64,000 nucleotides of DNA from Cryptomeria japonica (Eukaryota; Streptophyta; Pinopsida; Cupressales; Cupressaceae). This document shows, in pieces, positions 1 to 11,940 of the stretch. Numbering within the stretch: the stretch's first letter is position 1; each line of letters starts with the position of its first letter. The translations under genes were made by a program, and so were the position numbers. The notes beneath the pieces are model-generated. The model was not told the origin of the DNA. It made no database searches and worked only from the letters and a program-made list of their open reading frames with translations. Location: the NCBI RefSeq assembly GCF_030272615.1, contig NC_081408.1, positions 340,102,793 to 340,166,792 on the forward strand, given 5' to 3'.

Positions 1-627
1 GTCCTCTTGATAAACTTACTTTTGGGCTTGCTATGATGTGCCATCACATGATGTTGCACTAAATATGGAATTGGTTTTTTCATTATTTATTAACACATAC
101 TGAAACCTTCACAGTGATAGTTAATACCGTCTCTTGAGTTGATCGAATTGGTTGTCCAGAAAGTAACATCTATATCCTTGGATAGAAGCACTAGTCTGTT
201 ATTTAACTTCTATGCGTTGGGATTGTTATGCATAAGGTCCTTATCAGAGAAACATTATTTTGAATCCTATATGAATTGATATGTATATGATTTCTGCAAG
301 TTTTAACAACAATCATTTTCATAATACATTTAATTCATTTTCTTTTATCAAGATTCAAGAAGCATTCAAATAAAAGCACATAATAAGGTATATTAGTAGG
401 AAACTATTGCCATTCTTCCAAAAGGTTGTCTTAATAAATATTTAAATCCACTTTAAATAACCTCTTAGTTCTTAAGAGATTAAGGTATACCCACCTAGGT
501 TCAGTGGAGCCTTAAGTGCAAAGGGATTTGGTCTTTGACCATCCCTGTTCATTGGCCAAGGCTAGTTGGATTAGATAAGGGCTTGGAAAATCCTTAAGTT
601 TTCCAGTCTATGGTTTTGGGCACCAAC
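1..627. other. Unassigned AT-rich stretch
   Basis: No recognisable gene, RNA or repeat end was found. It lies beside the duplicated composite but has no counterpart next to the second copy of that composite (which starts near 42,061), so it marks the left edge of the duplicated segment. It may be an unrelated repeat fragment. Confidence 0.4.
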
Positions 628-837
628 AAGAGTAATTCCACCATGTTGATGTTGCACTACTCTAACTTTCATGTGACATCCACTAAGATTGCAGTCTATG
701 GTGTCCACTCTACCACAATCATTAGTATATACTACAATTAGATCATTACAAACCCTCAAAGTGGAAAGATATGTGTCACACAATAAATCATCAACATCAA
801 AAATCTCACTCCAAATCTTGTTAAAGAGACAATCCAA
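571..837 (-). pseudogene. Unrecognised ORF fragment conserved in both composite copies
   Basis: An 88-residue open frame whose main part recurs at 42,047-42,358 with few changes, including a stretch reading IWSEIFDVDDLL or LWSEIFDVDDLL. I do not recognise a domain. It lies at the downstream end of the copia remnant and may be element-derived; similarity between the copies is explained by the segmental duplication and is not evidence of coding function. Confidence 0.25.
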
Positions 838-2264
838 TACACTGAAAAACCATGCAATTAGTTGCCAATATTAATGCAAGGTCTAAAATTTTCTTAATCG
901 ACATCATAGGGTGACCATTAAACATTGAAATATGAGATCAAGGCGAAGGAACCAAATATGAAACCTCACTCCCAATGAGTTGCATGCATGTATTATCAAA
1001 TTGCATTATCTTCCTTGTAGGAAATTTCTTAGTTTTCATAATAATATATTGTATACCTTATCATGGCTCCTTCTTCTTTGAACTATCCTCTTTCTTCTTC
1101 AATAATTTCTATTCTAATATTGTCTTCTTCAAGAGATGTTGTTAAAGCCTTTCTCCTCATCCTTCTATTGTTTCCCCTTCATCCTTTGTTCTCTCTTCTG
1201 GTGGTAGGATTTCACTCTCTTCCCCTCTTGGTGCGATTATAGATTATTATATTGCTTGGAATATGGTTCATACATGGAGAAAAGGTCATGTGTACTTTTC
1301 TCTTCCTCTTCCTTGGGTCAAGTAAGAGTTGTCTTTCCTTGAGGTTGAGATGTTTGTTTCCTACCAATTTGAAGCTCTAATCAAAAGTTGTCTCTACTTT
1401 ATTTTTGGCTTCTTTGGTCGTCTCACAACTTGTGAGATCCTTCTTTCCTACCTAATAGGCTGTTATGTAAGGGTTTGGGTCTTCTCACAATTTACATAAT
1501 CAGAACATATTAAATATATTTATATAAAAATATTAAACATAAATATATAAAATATGTATATATTAGTATGTTTAAAAATATTATATGTATAATAACAAAT
1601 AATATGTATACATGCATATTCATATTTTTATAAACATAATTTTAGGCATACTTTTATGTATGATCTATGTATACTCTAGGTATATATGTACAAGCTATGC
1701 TTACTTCTTTGTAATATATTTTTTATGTTTCTCAATCTCATGGTCCTTATAAAACTTGTTGAGTTCTTTCAAACAAAAATCACCTTCAGTGTCAGTCCTC
1801 AAACACTTAATATGTTTTCTACCAGTTGGATTTTCAACCAAGGATTTGAAATTCTTAAACTGACTTAAAACTTTAGATTTACTCATGAAGAAATACAAAT
1901 ATACATTCCAAGGTTATACTATAGTCATCTATAAAAGAGATAAAATAAGTAGATCTAGCTCTATCGAAGGAACATTAATAAGACCAAGCACATGCAAATG
2001 AATATAATATAAAACCCTATAAGACTTATGATAACTATAATGAAAATAAACATTACGTTTTTTACCATAAACATGTAATGTTCATAGAAAAGAAACTTTA
2101 GATTATAGATATCAAGGCCTTCAACAAGGGAATTATTTTTTAGGACTCGAAGACCATTCTAACTAATGTGACCATGTCCCTAGTGCCATAACATTTTTTT
2201 GTCCACTAGGACCTTCATCTCCAAATAATTTGCACCCTTAGGTATACTAAAAGCATGGACATCA
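628..2264 (-). mobile_element. Ty1-copia remnant (composite copy 1), pre-integrase and integrase part
   Basis: Minus-strand translation gives a decayed GAG-pre-integrase segment around 2,060-2,260 (LWH-type motif with GHGHISENGL) followed by the start of an integrase core at 1,701-1,898 (the FKSLVENPTG..LRTDTEGDF pattern). No reverse transcriptase or RNase H follows, so most of pol is missing. The upstream end is cut at 2,264 by the gypsy LTR that begins TGTAATGCC. The same remnant with the same junction occurs at 42,061-43,698. The lower half (628-1,500) is conserved between copies but I do not recognise its content. Confidence 0.7.
1701..2264 (-). pseudogene. Copia pol fragment: GAG-pre-integrase plus integrase N-terminal part
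   Basis: In an intact copia element this region encodes the zinc-binding pre-integrase domain and the start of the DDE integrase that inserts the cDNA. Seen here: LWH with a stop, then GHGHISENGLRVLKNN, a stretch resembling the CEHC zinc motif with the cysteines replaced, then an integrase stretch containing the second catalytic aspartate (LRTD). Several stops and frame changes separate these pieces, so no product is expected. Family assignment is firm; exact ends are not. Confidence 0.65.
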
Positions 2265-4933
2265 TGTAATGCCTGCCAAAATACCCTAGAGAAATAAAAC
2301 AAACTAACATACTAGAAGATATATTTTTTTCTTAAAACATCATCTACTCAATATGAATTAAACATATTTAACATAATACGCACATAACAACATGAACATG
2401 TAGCATAATCACATGAGCTAATTATGCATGCAAAAATAAACACAACTTAAATTTCACTACCATCTCCCTAGGGTATCTCAACATCATCACTTACTCTACC
2501 AATCATAAGAAATAACAATCCACTCATTCCTAATATAACACATAACATTTCCATTATCATTATTCCATGGACATATGCAGTTTCCTTAATACCTTTCTAG
2601 CTTGATATGCAATCACCTTATCATAAATCTAATACGATATGCAACTCAAAACAATGCAATCTAATCCATTTCCCAATTAAGGTGCATTTTAAGAGCCAAT
2701 ACTAAATGTTCCAAATCCCTTAACCATACATATGTTCTATGATCCTTTCCTTCTCTACCATGATTACTAATAGAAATATGAGATAATGTCAACATTATTT
2801 ATTTTCTTAACATTTAAATTATCATAATATAGCCAAGATACCAAAGATACATACACATTCTATTAACATGATTCTATTAATAAGATACAAGATACATTAC
2901 CATAAATCTCAATGTCCCCTTAAAAAAACATAAGTCTAGTCCTAAGATAATATAAACCACTACCTATACATAACCAGTATATTAGGAGCATAAATGTTTT
3001 ACTAAATGTTTCCAATTACAAATTTTACTTGATAATCACATCACAAGTGCCATGATATCAAATACATCCATCTAAAACAATAATCATCCATAAGATGCAA
3101 TGATAGAAGAACCACATCCATGAATGAAGAATTCAATGAAGACATCCAATAGAAGAAGGCATCAACCACTCGACCATGTGGAATGAAAGGAACCATCTCG
3201 CATGTTAGGTGATGAAACAAGGTCCCAACACACACTCTACACCTAGGATAACTCCTAACAATCAAAGAGAATTCAACAACTCAATAACCGCAACAACAAA
3301 AAGCATTTAAGCCAACCACAAGATAATTCACAATAGAAACTCCCAAAGGAAAGACAACAAGCAAAGGGATAGTTACATATCATGGAAAATGAGATATGTA
3401 AGAGTGGAGTGTCATCTCATGCTATCCTCCAAATAGAAGGTACTACCCTGATAACATGTCTCAACATGCTATCCACATATAGAAGGCATAACCTTGATAG
3501 ACATGTGGAGCCATCTCAACCTATGAGAGATTCAAGGGAGATTGACTTGTCATCACAGTGGCCTTCCTAAGCTTATCCTAAAACATCCTCCCTAGTATCA
3601 AGTGTTTTGGCTCACATCCATTATTATCTTGATTATGTGAATCCTATTTACCCATCCCATCTAGTTAATTATTAATGTTATCACTTGTTTACAATAAGGA
3701 AAACTTTAAATGTCCCCTGGTGGTCTAGACTCTAAGCATCCCTACTAGGAACCTCCTCACAACCTATCTCCCATGACCCCAATCATTACATGAAAGCCAG
3801 CTCCCCTATCATTCTCCAAAACAATAACAACAAAGAGGCTCAATGCAACATCCAAAAAATGCACATAATACATAAACATGCAACCAAATGCCAACAATTC
3901 AAAGACAAGAGCCTCATAACAAAATAATAAATCACTAGCCAATATCATAAGGCACTGAAATCTATTATAAGCATAAATAAAAACTCTACCACAAGGCTCA
4001 TCAAGTTGGTGGATAAAGTAAAATAGCACAAACTCAACATCATGGCATATCGACAAGTTGATGCTAACATGCAATCTCTACAAGAAGACATATCACTTGC
4101 TGGAGCATAAAATATTAATAAATAACCAAATCTGAAAATACTCAATACTAGAAAACATAAGGAAACCTCAATACAAGCCTCTAGTATCAAAACTGATTCA
4201 GAAAAGTCATCCCAAAAGACTAACCAACAAAAACCCAAAAAAAAAAGAGCAAAAATCCAGCAAAAATTTAGAAAACTATGATGGGAAAGCCAAATAATGA
4301 TTTTGAAAATAAAATGGCATAAACAACATTAAAACCCAAAAATACACTCAGTAGAGTCCCCTAGACTAAGTAAAATGAATGAAATAAATGCATTTAAAAA
4401 TCATGAGCTAAAATGAAAGATTTCTCAAAACAACCATTCATGGCTTCCTGGAAAACAAATCAAAGAGAGAGTCAGAGTCAAATACCAGACTCAAAAACAC
4501 TCTCAAAAGAGTCAAAATCTCAAATAAGGCTAAAGGATTAAGTCCCAAGCCTAATAAACTAACAGAACAAAATAATGAGGCTTCTATATAGAAATATGCA
4601 TCCGACAATGCTCGATTGCAAAAAAATCATAAACATGAAAATAAACACACCCAAATTTCACAAATGCCAAAATGGTTCTCCAGGAAAAATCCAAAACTCA
4701 AATTTAAAATAGAAAACATCATACAGAGAACCTTCAACACCAAATCCCAATATTCCCTATGCTGACCATTCCTGACAATGCATACAACCAATAGAAAAAA
4801 TGTATTTTCCCCATCTATAGTTTAAACCCTATAATATAAATTATATAAAATAAATTAAACCTTTAACTATACAAATAATTAGTTATTGCAAACTACCCAT
4901 ACACAATCTTTTCTACAAACACAGAGCATGCAA
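2265..4933 (-). repeat. Gypsy-type LTR (3' LTR of a minus-strand element), copy 1
   Basis: About 2.67 kb that matches 5,546-8,202 along its length. On the plus strand it begins TGTAATGCC and ends near CAGAGCATGCA, giving TG..CA ends on the minus strand. It sits in the same orientation as its partner LTR and the gag leader between them. A 5-bp target duplication could not be matched at the two outer ends, so an outer boundary may have been rearranged. The corresponding position in the second composite holds the copia insertion; the empty site AGAAC is at about 3,114-3,118. Confidence 0.7.
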
Positions 4934-5545
4934 AATCATGAAGATGCATTATCGCACACCTCACCTTAGTGTTACTACTATACGGATGCATAGCGAAACA
5001 CCTACCCAAATCCAACAGCCAAGTCTCTGCCTCCATGCCACTGCTAGAACCATCAAAAGTAGGAGGACTTGAAACCAAAAGATCTCTCATATGACTATCT
5101 GCATTTACCTCTTGGTCCACCTCAACTCTTCTCTGCCTAGGAGAATGTGAACTCTCTCTCTCTTGATAATCAGAATGATGAGACTCTTCCTACTGATTCT
5201 CCTCCTGTCTCGGCCCTAAGCGACCAAGAAGCTCCCAAATCACGTTCACTAACTACAGAACCACATCACCGTAATGTTGATTCCATTGGACTCTTCAAAA
5301 ACCTCAGGATGAGGATTCCATTGAATACCCATGTGACCAACATGACCATGACCTCTACCTCTAGAAGGAATCTTGTCTAGCTAAGACACAAAAAATGCTA
5401 TAAGCTATCAGCTAGGGCAACTAAAACAAGAAGATAACAAGTAGGGATATACTGCTGGTCTATCCCATGCTAACGTTCTATCATGCACAATAAGTTCAAA
5501 TAAATATAGAGTACCCAGTGTATGAACATGGGCTCTCATACAAGA
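4934..5545 (-). pseudogene. Gypsy gag leader and gag N-terminal fragment, copy 1
   Basis: Directly inside the 5' LTR (minus strand) is a degenerate initiator-methionine-type primer site (TATGAGAGCCC near 5,530-5,540). An Arg/Gly-rich gag start follows near 5,380 (RGRGHGHVGH), then a typical Ty3-gypsy gag core (PPTFDGSSSGMEAETWLLDLG with KVRCAIMHL) at 4,900-5,090. The gag then runs straight into the 3' LTR with no protease, RT, RNase H, integrase or polypurine tract, so nearly the whole internal region is deleted. The same deletion is present at 53,778-54,406. Confidence 0.7.
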
Positions 5546-8202
5546 TGTAATACCGACCAAAATACCCTAGAGAATTAAAGAAAACTAAAATAACTAGAAT
5601 AGATAATAATTTTTCTTAAAAATGTCATCTAAGAAACATGTAACATCATCTACTCAATATGAATTAAATAAATTTAACATAATATGCACATCGAAACATG
5701 AACATGTAACATAATCACATGAGCTAATTACACAAGCAGAAATAAACACAATGTAAACTTCACTACCATCTCCCTAGGGTATCTAACCGACATCACTTAC
5801 TCTACCAATCATAAAAAAAATAACAACCCACTCATTCCTAACAAAAATACATAACATTTCCATTATCATTATTCCATGCACATATGCAATTTCCTTAATA
5901 CCTTTCTAGCTTGATATGCAATCACTTTATCATCCATCTAATATGATATGCAAACTCAAGAAAATGCAATCTAATCCATTTCCCATTAAGGTTCCTTTTA
6001 AGAACGAATACCAAATGTTCCAAATCCCTTAACCATACATATTCTATATGATCTCTTCCTTCTCTACCATGATTACTAATAAAAATATGAGATAATCTCA
6101 ACATCATTTTTTTTCTTAACATTTAAATCATCATAATATAACCAAGATACTAAAGATACATCCACATTCTATTAACATGATTCTATTTCAATTCAGCTAC
6201 AAAATACATTACCATTCATCTCATTATCCTCTTAACAAATCATAAGTCAATTTCTAAGATAATATAAACCACTACCTTTACATAACTAGTATATCAAGAG
6301 CATAACTCTTTTACTGCATGTTTCCAACTACAACTTTTACATCATAATCACATCACAATTGTCGTGATATCAAATACATCCATCTACAATAATAATCATC
6401 CATAAGCTACAATGATAGAGGAACCACATCCATGCATGAAGAATCCAACGAAGACATCCCAATGGAAGGAGGCATCAACCACCCTACCATGTCGAACCAA
6501 AGGAACCACCCTTGATGCTATGAGATAACAAAAGGTCCCAACATACACTCTAGATATACGCTGACTCCTAACAACCAAAGAGAATTCAAAAACATAATAT
6601 CCCCAACAACATATAAGCATATGCGAATCACAAGACAATTCACAATAGAAACTCCTACAGGCAAACCAACAAGCCAAGGCATAGATACATATCATGGACA
6701 AGAAAACATGAAGGAGTGGAGTGTCATCATGTGCTATCCTCCAAATAGAAGGTACTACCCTGATAACATGTCTTTGCATGCTATCCTCATATAGAAGGAA
6801 TAACCCTGATAGACATGTGGAGTCATCTCAACTTATGGCAGATTCTAGGGAGATTGACTTGCCATCACAATGGCCTTCCCAAGATTATCATAATACATCC
6901 TCCCTAGGAACAAGTCTTTAGGCTCACATCCATTATTATCTTGATTTGGTGAATTCCATTTACCCATCCCATTTAATTAATTTTTACTATTATCACTTCT
7001 TTACAATAAGGAAAACTTTCAATGTTCCCTAGTGGTCTAGACTCTAAGCATCCTTACTAGGAACCTCTTAGTAGGATATCTCTAATGACCCCGATCATTA
7101 CATAAAATCCCACTCCCACTATCATGCTCCATAAAAATAACAACAAAGGGGCTCAATGCAAAATCCAAAAAGGGTCCATAATACATATACATGCAACCAA
7201 GTGCCAATAATGAAAAGACAAGAGCCTCATAACAAAATAATAAATCAGTAGCCAATATCATAAGGCACTCAAATCTGCCATAAGTATAAATCAGAGTAAG
7301 GATCATCAACTTGATAGAGAAATGGAAATAACACAAAGCCAACATCATATCATATCAACAAGGTGTAGCTAATATACAGCCTCTATGACAAGGCATATCA
7401 CTTGTCGGAGCATAAAATATCAATAAATAACCAAATCTGAAAATACTCAATACTGGAAAACAATATGAAACAAAAATACAAGCCTTTGGTATGAAAAAGA
7501 TTCAAAAAAGTTAGCTTAGAGGACTAATCAGTAAAAACCCAACAAAAATCCAAAAAACTCTGACGGAAAAGCCAAATTATGATTTTGAAAATAAAATCAC
7601 ATAGACAACATAAAGACCCAAAAATACACTTAGTAGAGTCACCCAAACTAAGGAAAATGAATGAAGTAATTAGATTAACAAATCATAAGCTAAAATGAAA
7701 GATTTCTCAAAACAACCATTCATGGCTTCCCAAAAAAAAATCTCAGAGAGTCAAATACCAAAATTGAAAACACTCTCAAAAGAATCAAAGACTCAAACAA
7801 GGCTAAAGGATTAATTCCCAAGCCCAATAAACTGACATAACAAAAGAACAAGGCTTCTGTAAAAATATTCATCTAGCAATGCTCGACTGCCAAAATTCAT
7901 AGAAATGAAAATAAACACACCCGGATTTCACAAATGCCAAAAGGGATGTCAAGGCAAAATTCAAAACTTTGATTTTAAATATAAAACATTTTACAGATAA
8001 CCTTCAACACCAAATCCCAATATTCCCAATGTCGGCCATTCCCGATAATGCACACAGCCAATAGAAATATTATATTATCCCCACCTATAGTTTAAACCTT
8101 ATAATATAAACAACATAAAATAAATTAAACCTTTAACTATAAAAATAATTAGTTATCCCAACCTACCTGCACACAATCTTTTCTGCAAACATGGAGTATA
8201 CA
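5546..8202 (-). repeat. Gypsy-type LTR (5' LTR of a minus-strand element), copy 1
   Basis: About 2.66 kb, begins TGTAATACC and ends near GGAGTATACA on the plus strand, homologous to 2,265-4,933 throughout with scattered substitutions and small indels. The pair plus the short gag leader form one internally deleted element of about 5.9 kb. Short ORFs within it are on both strands and show no domain. Confidence 0.7.
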
Positions 8203-9639
8203 ATTTTTCAAAAATAAAATGTACATGGAAGAATCCTTCGACTTGGATAATAGAAGAAATGGAAATGAAAACTTGTTAAAGCACAATCCCAACCAAGCAA
8301 GCCCAAAGCCAAAATCTTCAGCTCCAATCTTCAATCAAAATCCCCAAACTTACCAAGAATCTTCCCAAAGGTAATCCGACAAAATGCACAGGTTGTTGAA
8401 TAAAAATAAATCCATTCAAAAACCTAGCCTCCAAATTGACCAATCAAAATATTAAAAAATCATATAAAACCTAACTACCCAAATTTATAATATTTTTTCT
8501 TTCCCAAAGCATATTAGCCAATAGTAAATAAGGGTAGTTAAGAAAAATATATTAAATCTTATTTACCATGTAATAAGAGAATATAATAAAATAATAAACC
8601 AATGAATACATAATAATCATGCCCCAATAAAATACGAGCCATAAATAAAATATAAACCACAATTAAATAAAAGATCTATAAATAAATAATTAATAAACAA
8701 TAAAAAATAATCCATTAAACAATAAATATCAAATAAATAATTAAACCAAAAATCAATTAAATAATAAAATAAAAAATACTAATCTAGAACCTCCAATAAA
8801 ATAATAAATAGATAAATAATAAATCACTCAACAAAAATAAATTAAATTAAACCATAATAATGATAATAATAATCCACCAATTAATTAATCATTAATGAAC
8901 AATATAATCAAACATTAATTAATTAAATAAATAATCAAATACTTAGAAAACACCAACTGACCACAACTCAAGTTACTAACATGGCAAATCACGTCAAGAC
9001 ATCTGACAACCAAGGTAGACAACTTAAGCCTGGAGTGTATAGAGGGAACTCATGCCATTTCTGACAACTTGCCATTGGGATTGAGAAACGCTCAGACCTG
9101 TGGAACCAGGTCGAGTCGATGTCTGATACCTGCAATCCTACATCCACCAATCCACTATACAACATATACAATAATACATCATAAGTAAACAAATAATTGA
9201 TAAAGAATATGAACATCACATCATGCTTGCAATGAGTGACATGACATCTTTCCTATCATGAATACAGTCATAGAACAATAATGTCAACTCATCACATATA
9301 ATTCGGAAATAGGGTTAGCATAATCACAATACCATCAAATCCTAAAATCAGTATAATCCATCTAGCATAGAAATACATGTAAAGTCCATCAAATATAAGT
9401 CCATCATATATCACAATCATTAATAACAAGTATCATAATCCACATAGTCATCAAATATCATATGTCCATATAATTCCTACCATCATCATAAGGATCTGAA
9501 ATGCAAACAGACTCATAGTGATAATCCCAAAACAGGATATAGAAGTCTAGATAAGTCTATCCATGCATAAGTCAAAATCCAAGTCGAGGAGGGACACTAT
9601 AGATCAGATGTAGATAGAACAAAATTCATTTCTACCTTA
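8203..9639. other. AT-rich spacer with low-complexity AATA-rich tract
   Basis: From about 8,560 to 8,960 the sequence is dominated by AATAAA/TAATAA-like words. The flanks (8,203-8,560 and 8,960-9,640) are more ordinary but give no domain on either strand. It could be a further LTR or internal remnant; I cannot define ends. Confidence 0.35.
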
Positions 9640-10969
9640 ATCTGATGGTGAGGATGAAGAATCCGAAGCCTTTTTCCTCAATTTCATAGATACACTATTG
9701 CACTGAGTTGTGCATGCATCTAGCTTATACAAGGTTCCAATATAAACACCCTTATTAGGAACCATAGCTCTTCTTTTCATCTTTCATCTGCCACTTTAGA
9801 AAATAACCTACACACCCACACCACTCATCTTTCTAACTAAAAGTAGGTTTCATGTCAAACTAGGGATATGCTGAACACTATCAACCCCCTTCACTATACC
9901 ATAAGGGAATTAGATCTTGACTCTTCCAAGACCAATAAATTTCAAGTGAGAGTCATCACCTAGATATACCTTCTCACCATCAAACTCTTCATAGTTAAAG
10001 AACCACCCTCTATGAGAGTTCATGTTGAAAGTGGCACTTGAATCTATCAACCAGACAAAAATTGATACATGCATTTTGAAGACTACGACAAAAGAATCTA
10101 CTTAATCTTAATAGGATTTTTGAAAGTTAAAATCAGAGAAATCCATTTTACCTTTATTTTTCCTCTCCTCCTTTCACTCTTTATGGAAATGACCAATTTT
10201 TCCATAGTTCCAATATTCACCTTGGAATTTCAACTAGGAGCCTTAGATCTCCCTAGATACTTTCATTTACCCTTCTTATTGTTCTTCTTTCATTTCTCCA
10301 TTGTTGTACCATGAGAAACTAGGTCCTCCTTAACAATCTCAGAAGATTTCCTTCACATCTCTTCAGATAAAAACAAAGCATCAACATCCTCCATCTTTCA
10401 AGTGTTTGTTTTGCTTACAGTGACCATTACAAGGTGATCGTGTGAGTTTGGAAAAGGACACAATATAATCATACATTTTTCCTGCTTGTCAATATTAATA
10501 TCAAGAAAACATATTTGGGAAAATAGCATGTTGAATGTGTGATCTACAATGGATCCTCCTTCCTCCAGCTTTAGAGAATACGACGTCTTTCGCAACAATA
10601 ATTTGTATACCAAGAATTTCCCTTAAATAATATTACCAAGCTTCTTCCAATGCTCAACTAGAGTCTTTTCTTCATTGACATTCAAAAGCACAAAATTATC
10701 TCAACAAAATCTTATCAACCCCTTGGATTTCTGATGCATTGTATCCCACACATCCTATGGTGTAGTTTAGGGTTTTTTCAAAGAAACTACAACCCATATA
10801 TCTCTATGTATGATCATTTTCTCCATTTTGAGTTTCTACGACTCAAAATTGTTACCAAGTAACTTCATCTCTATTATACTCGATGTGCTTGGACCTCTAA
10901 AACTGCAACAAGGTTTTGAGATCTTTGTTTGCACAATTTCCACTAAAACTAGGTTAAATTTTTGGTTTT
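9640..10969 (-). pseudogene. Copia gag, protease and start of pre-integrase (decayed)
   Basis: Minus strand, in order from high to low coordinates: a gag core at about 10,398-10,700 (YSLKLEEGGSIVDH then LFSQICFLDINID and CPFPNSHDHLV, the usual copia gag pattern); a broken zinc knuckle near 10,190-10,220 (WNYGKIGHFHKE, cysteines lost); a protease segment at about 9,890-10,070 (LIDSSATFNMNSH, then YEEFDGEKVYLGDD and VDSVQHIP); then GTLYKLDACTTQCNS at about 9,700-9,760. Many stops and frame shifts occur. The domain order would continue into the pre-integrase fragment that starts at 2,264 in the same orientation, so the two may be parts of one element split by later insertions. Confidence 0.65.
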
Positions 10970-10983
10970 GATTTTATACCAAT
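10970..10983 (-). other. Degenerate copia primer-binding site and LTR inner edge
   Basis: On the minus strand, CCTTTCA is followed by ATTGGTATAAAATC. The latter resembles the initiator-tRNA-Met primer site TTGGTATCAGAGC with a few substitutions, and the CA before it would be the end of the 5' LTR. The gag remnant begins downstream as expected. Confidence 0.45.
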
Positions 10984-11940
10984 TGAAAGGAAGAAATTTA
11001 TGGAATAATTCTTCAAAATGATAAATATAACATGAGAGTTAATGCAAAAATTTCTTACAAACCCTTTAATTGCTCCAAATTAGATAAACACATACAAATT
11101 CAAATTTAAACAAATAAAACTAAAATACTAAATTTTTGTGGGAAAACCCTTTTGGGAGAAAACCCACACTCCAAAAGCTATAGCTCAATTTTATTATCAA
11201 CAACAAACAAAAATTGAAATACAATGCATAAATCCAATGCTCTTTAAGAGTATTTACAATAACATCAAAATCTAGATCATTTTTGCCATATAATAACTTC
11301 TTAGAAGATTTCCAACCTACATTACAAAATAGAAGAAGAATAAATTTGTTTATAGAGCTCAAGACAAGTGGAAAGTGCCAATGGTTTCCAAAACCAACTC
11401 ATACAGTCAAAAGGTAAATGTGTTAAATAAAAAAGTTGTCATTTCCATGACACATTGCACATAGCAACTTTTTAAACCACTAACGCATGACTCGACTATA
11501 AAAATCATCTTGCAATATGCAACACCTACCTCAAACCACTTGCCAAATGTGAAATACACCATAAATACTAGATACCAAAAAAAACTCTCCATGACTCTTC
11601 CACTAAACTAATAATCATCATAGTCATAATAGGTATTTTTCATTGTCCCAACATACAAACTTATGACATCCATGCAAGAATATTTGATAGGCGTGAAAAT
11701 TTGTGAAGAAAAATGAAGAGAATATGTAGAAGGATGAACCATCATAAGGTCGTCAAGACACAACAAGGTTACCCTAGAAACCAAACACTCATCAAATCCC
11801 AAAGAGGAAACATCCTCCGAAGAGATAGGATCATCAATAGTTAAGTGATAACTAGTAGTATTTTTCCTTGAAGTTGTAGGACCCTTTTGGCACCCTAAGA
11901 ATAATTTTAAGCCAAAACAATACAACGTATTAGACATTAA
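10984..11940 (-). repeat. Probable copia 5' LTR region, outer end undefined
   Basis: The stretch upstream (minus strand) of the degenerate primer site should be LTR. No second copy was found in the window, so the outer TG end cannot be placed. Open frames at 11,120-11,362, 11,407-11,592 and 11,608-11,937 have no recognised domain. Confidence 0.3.
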
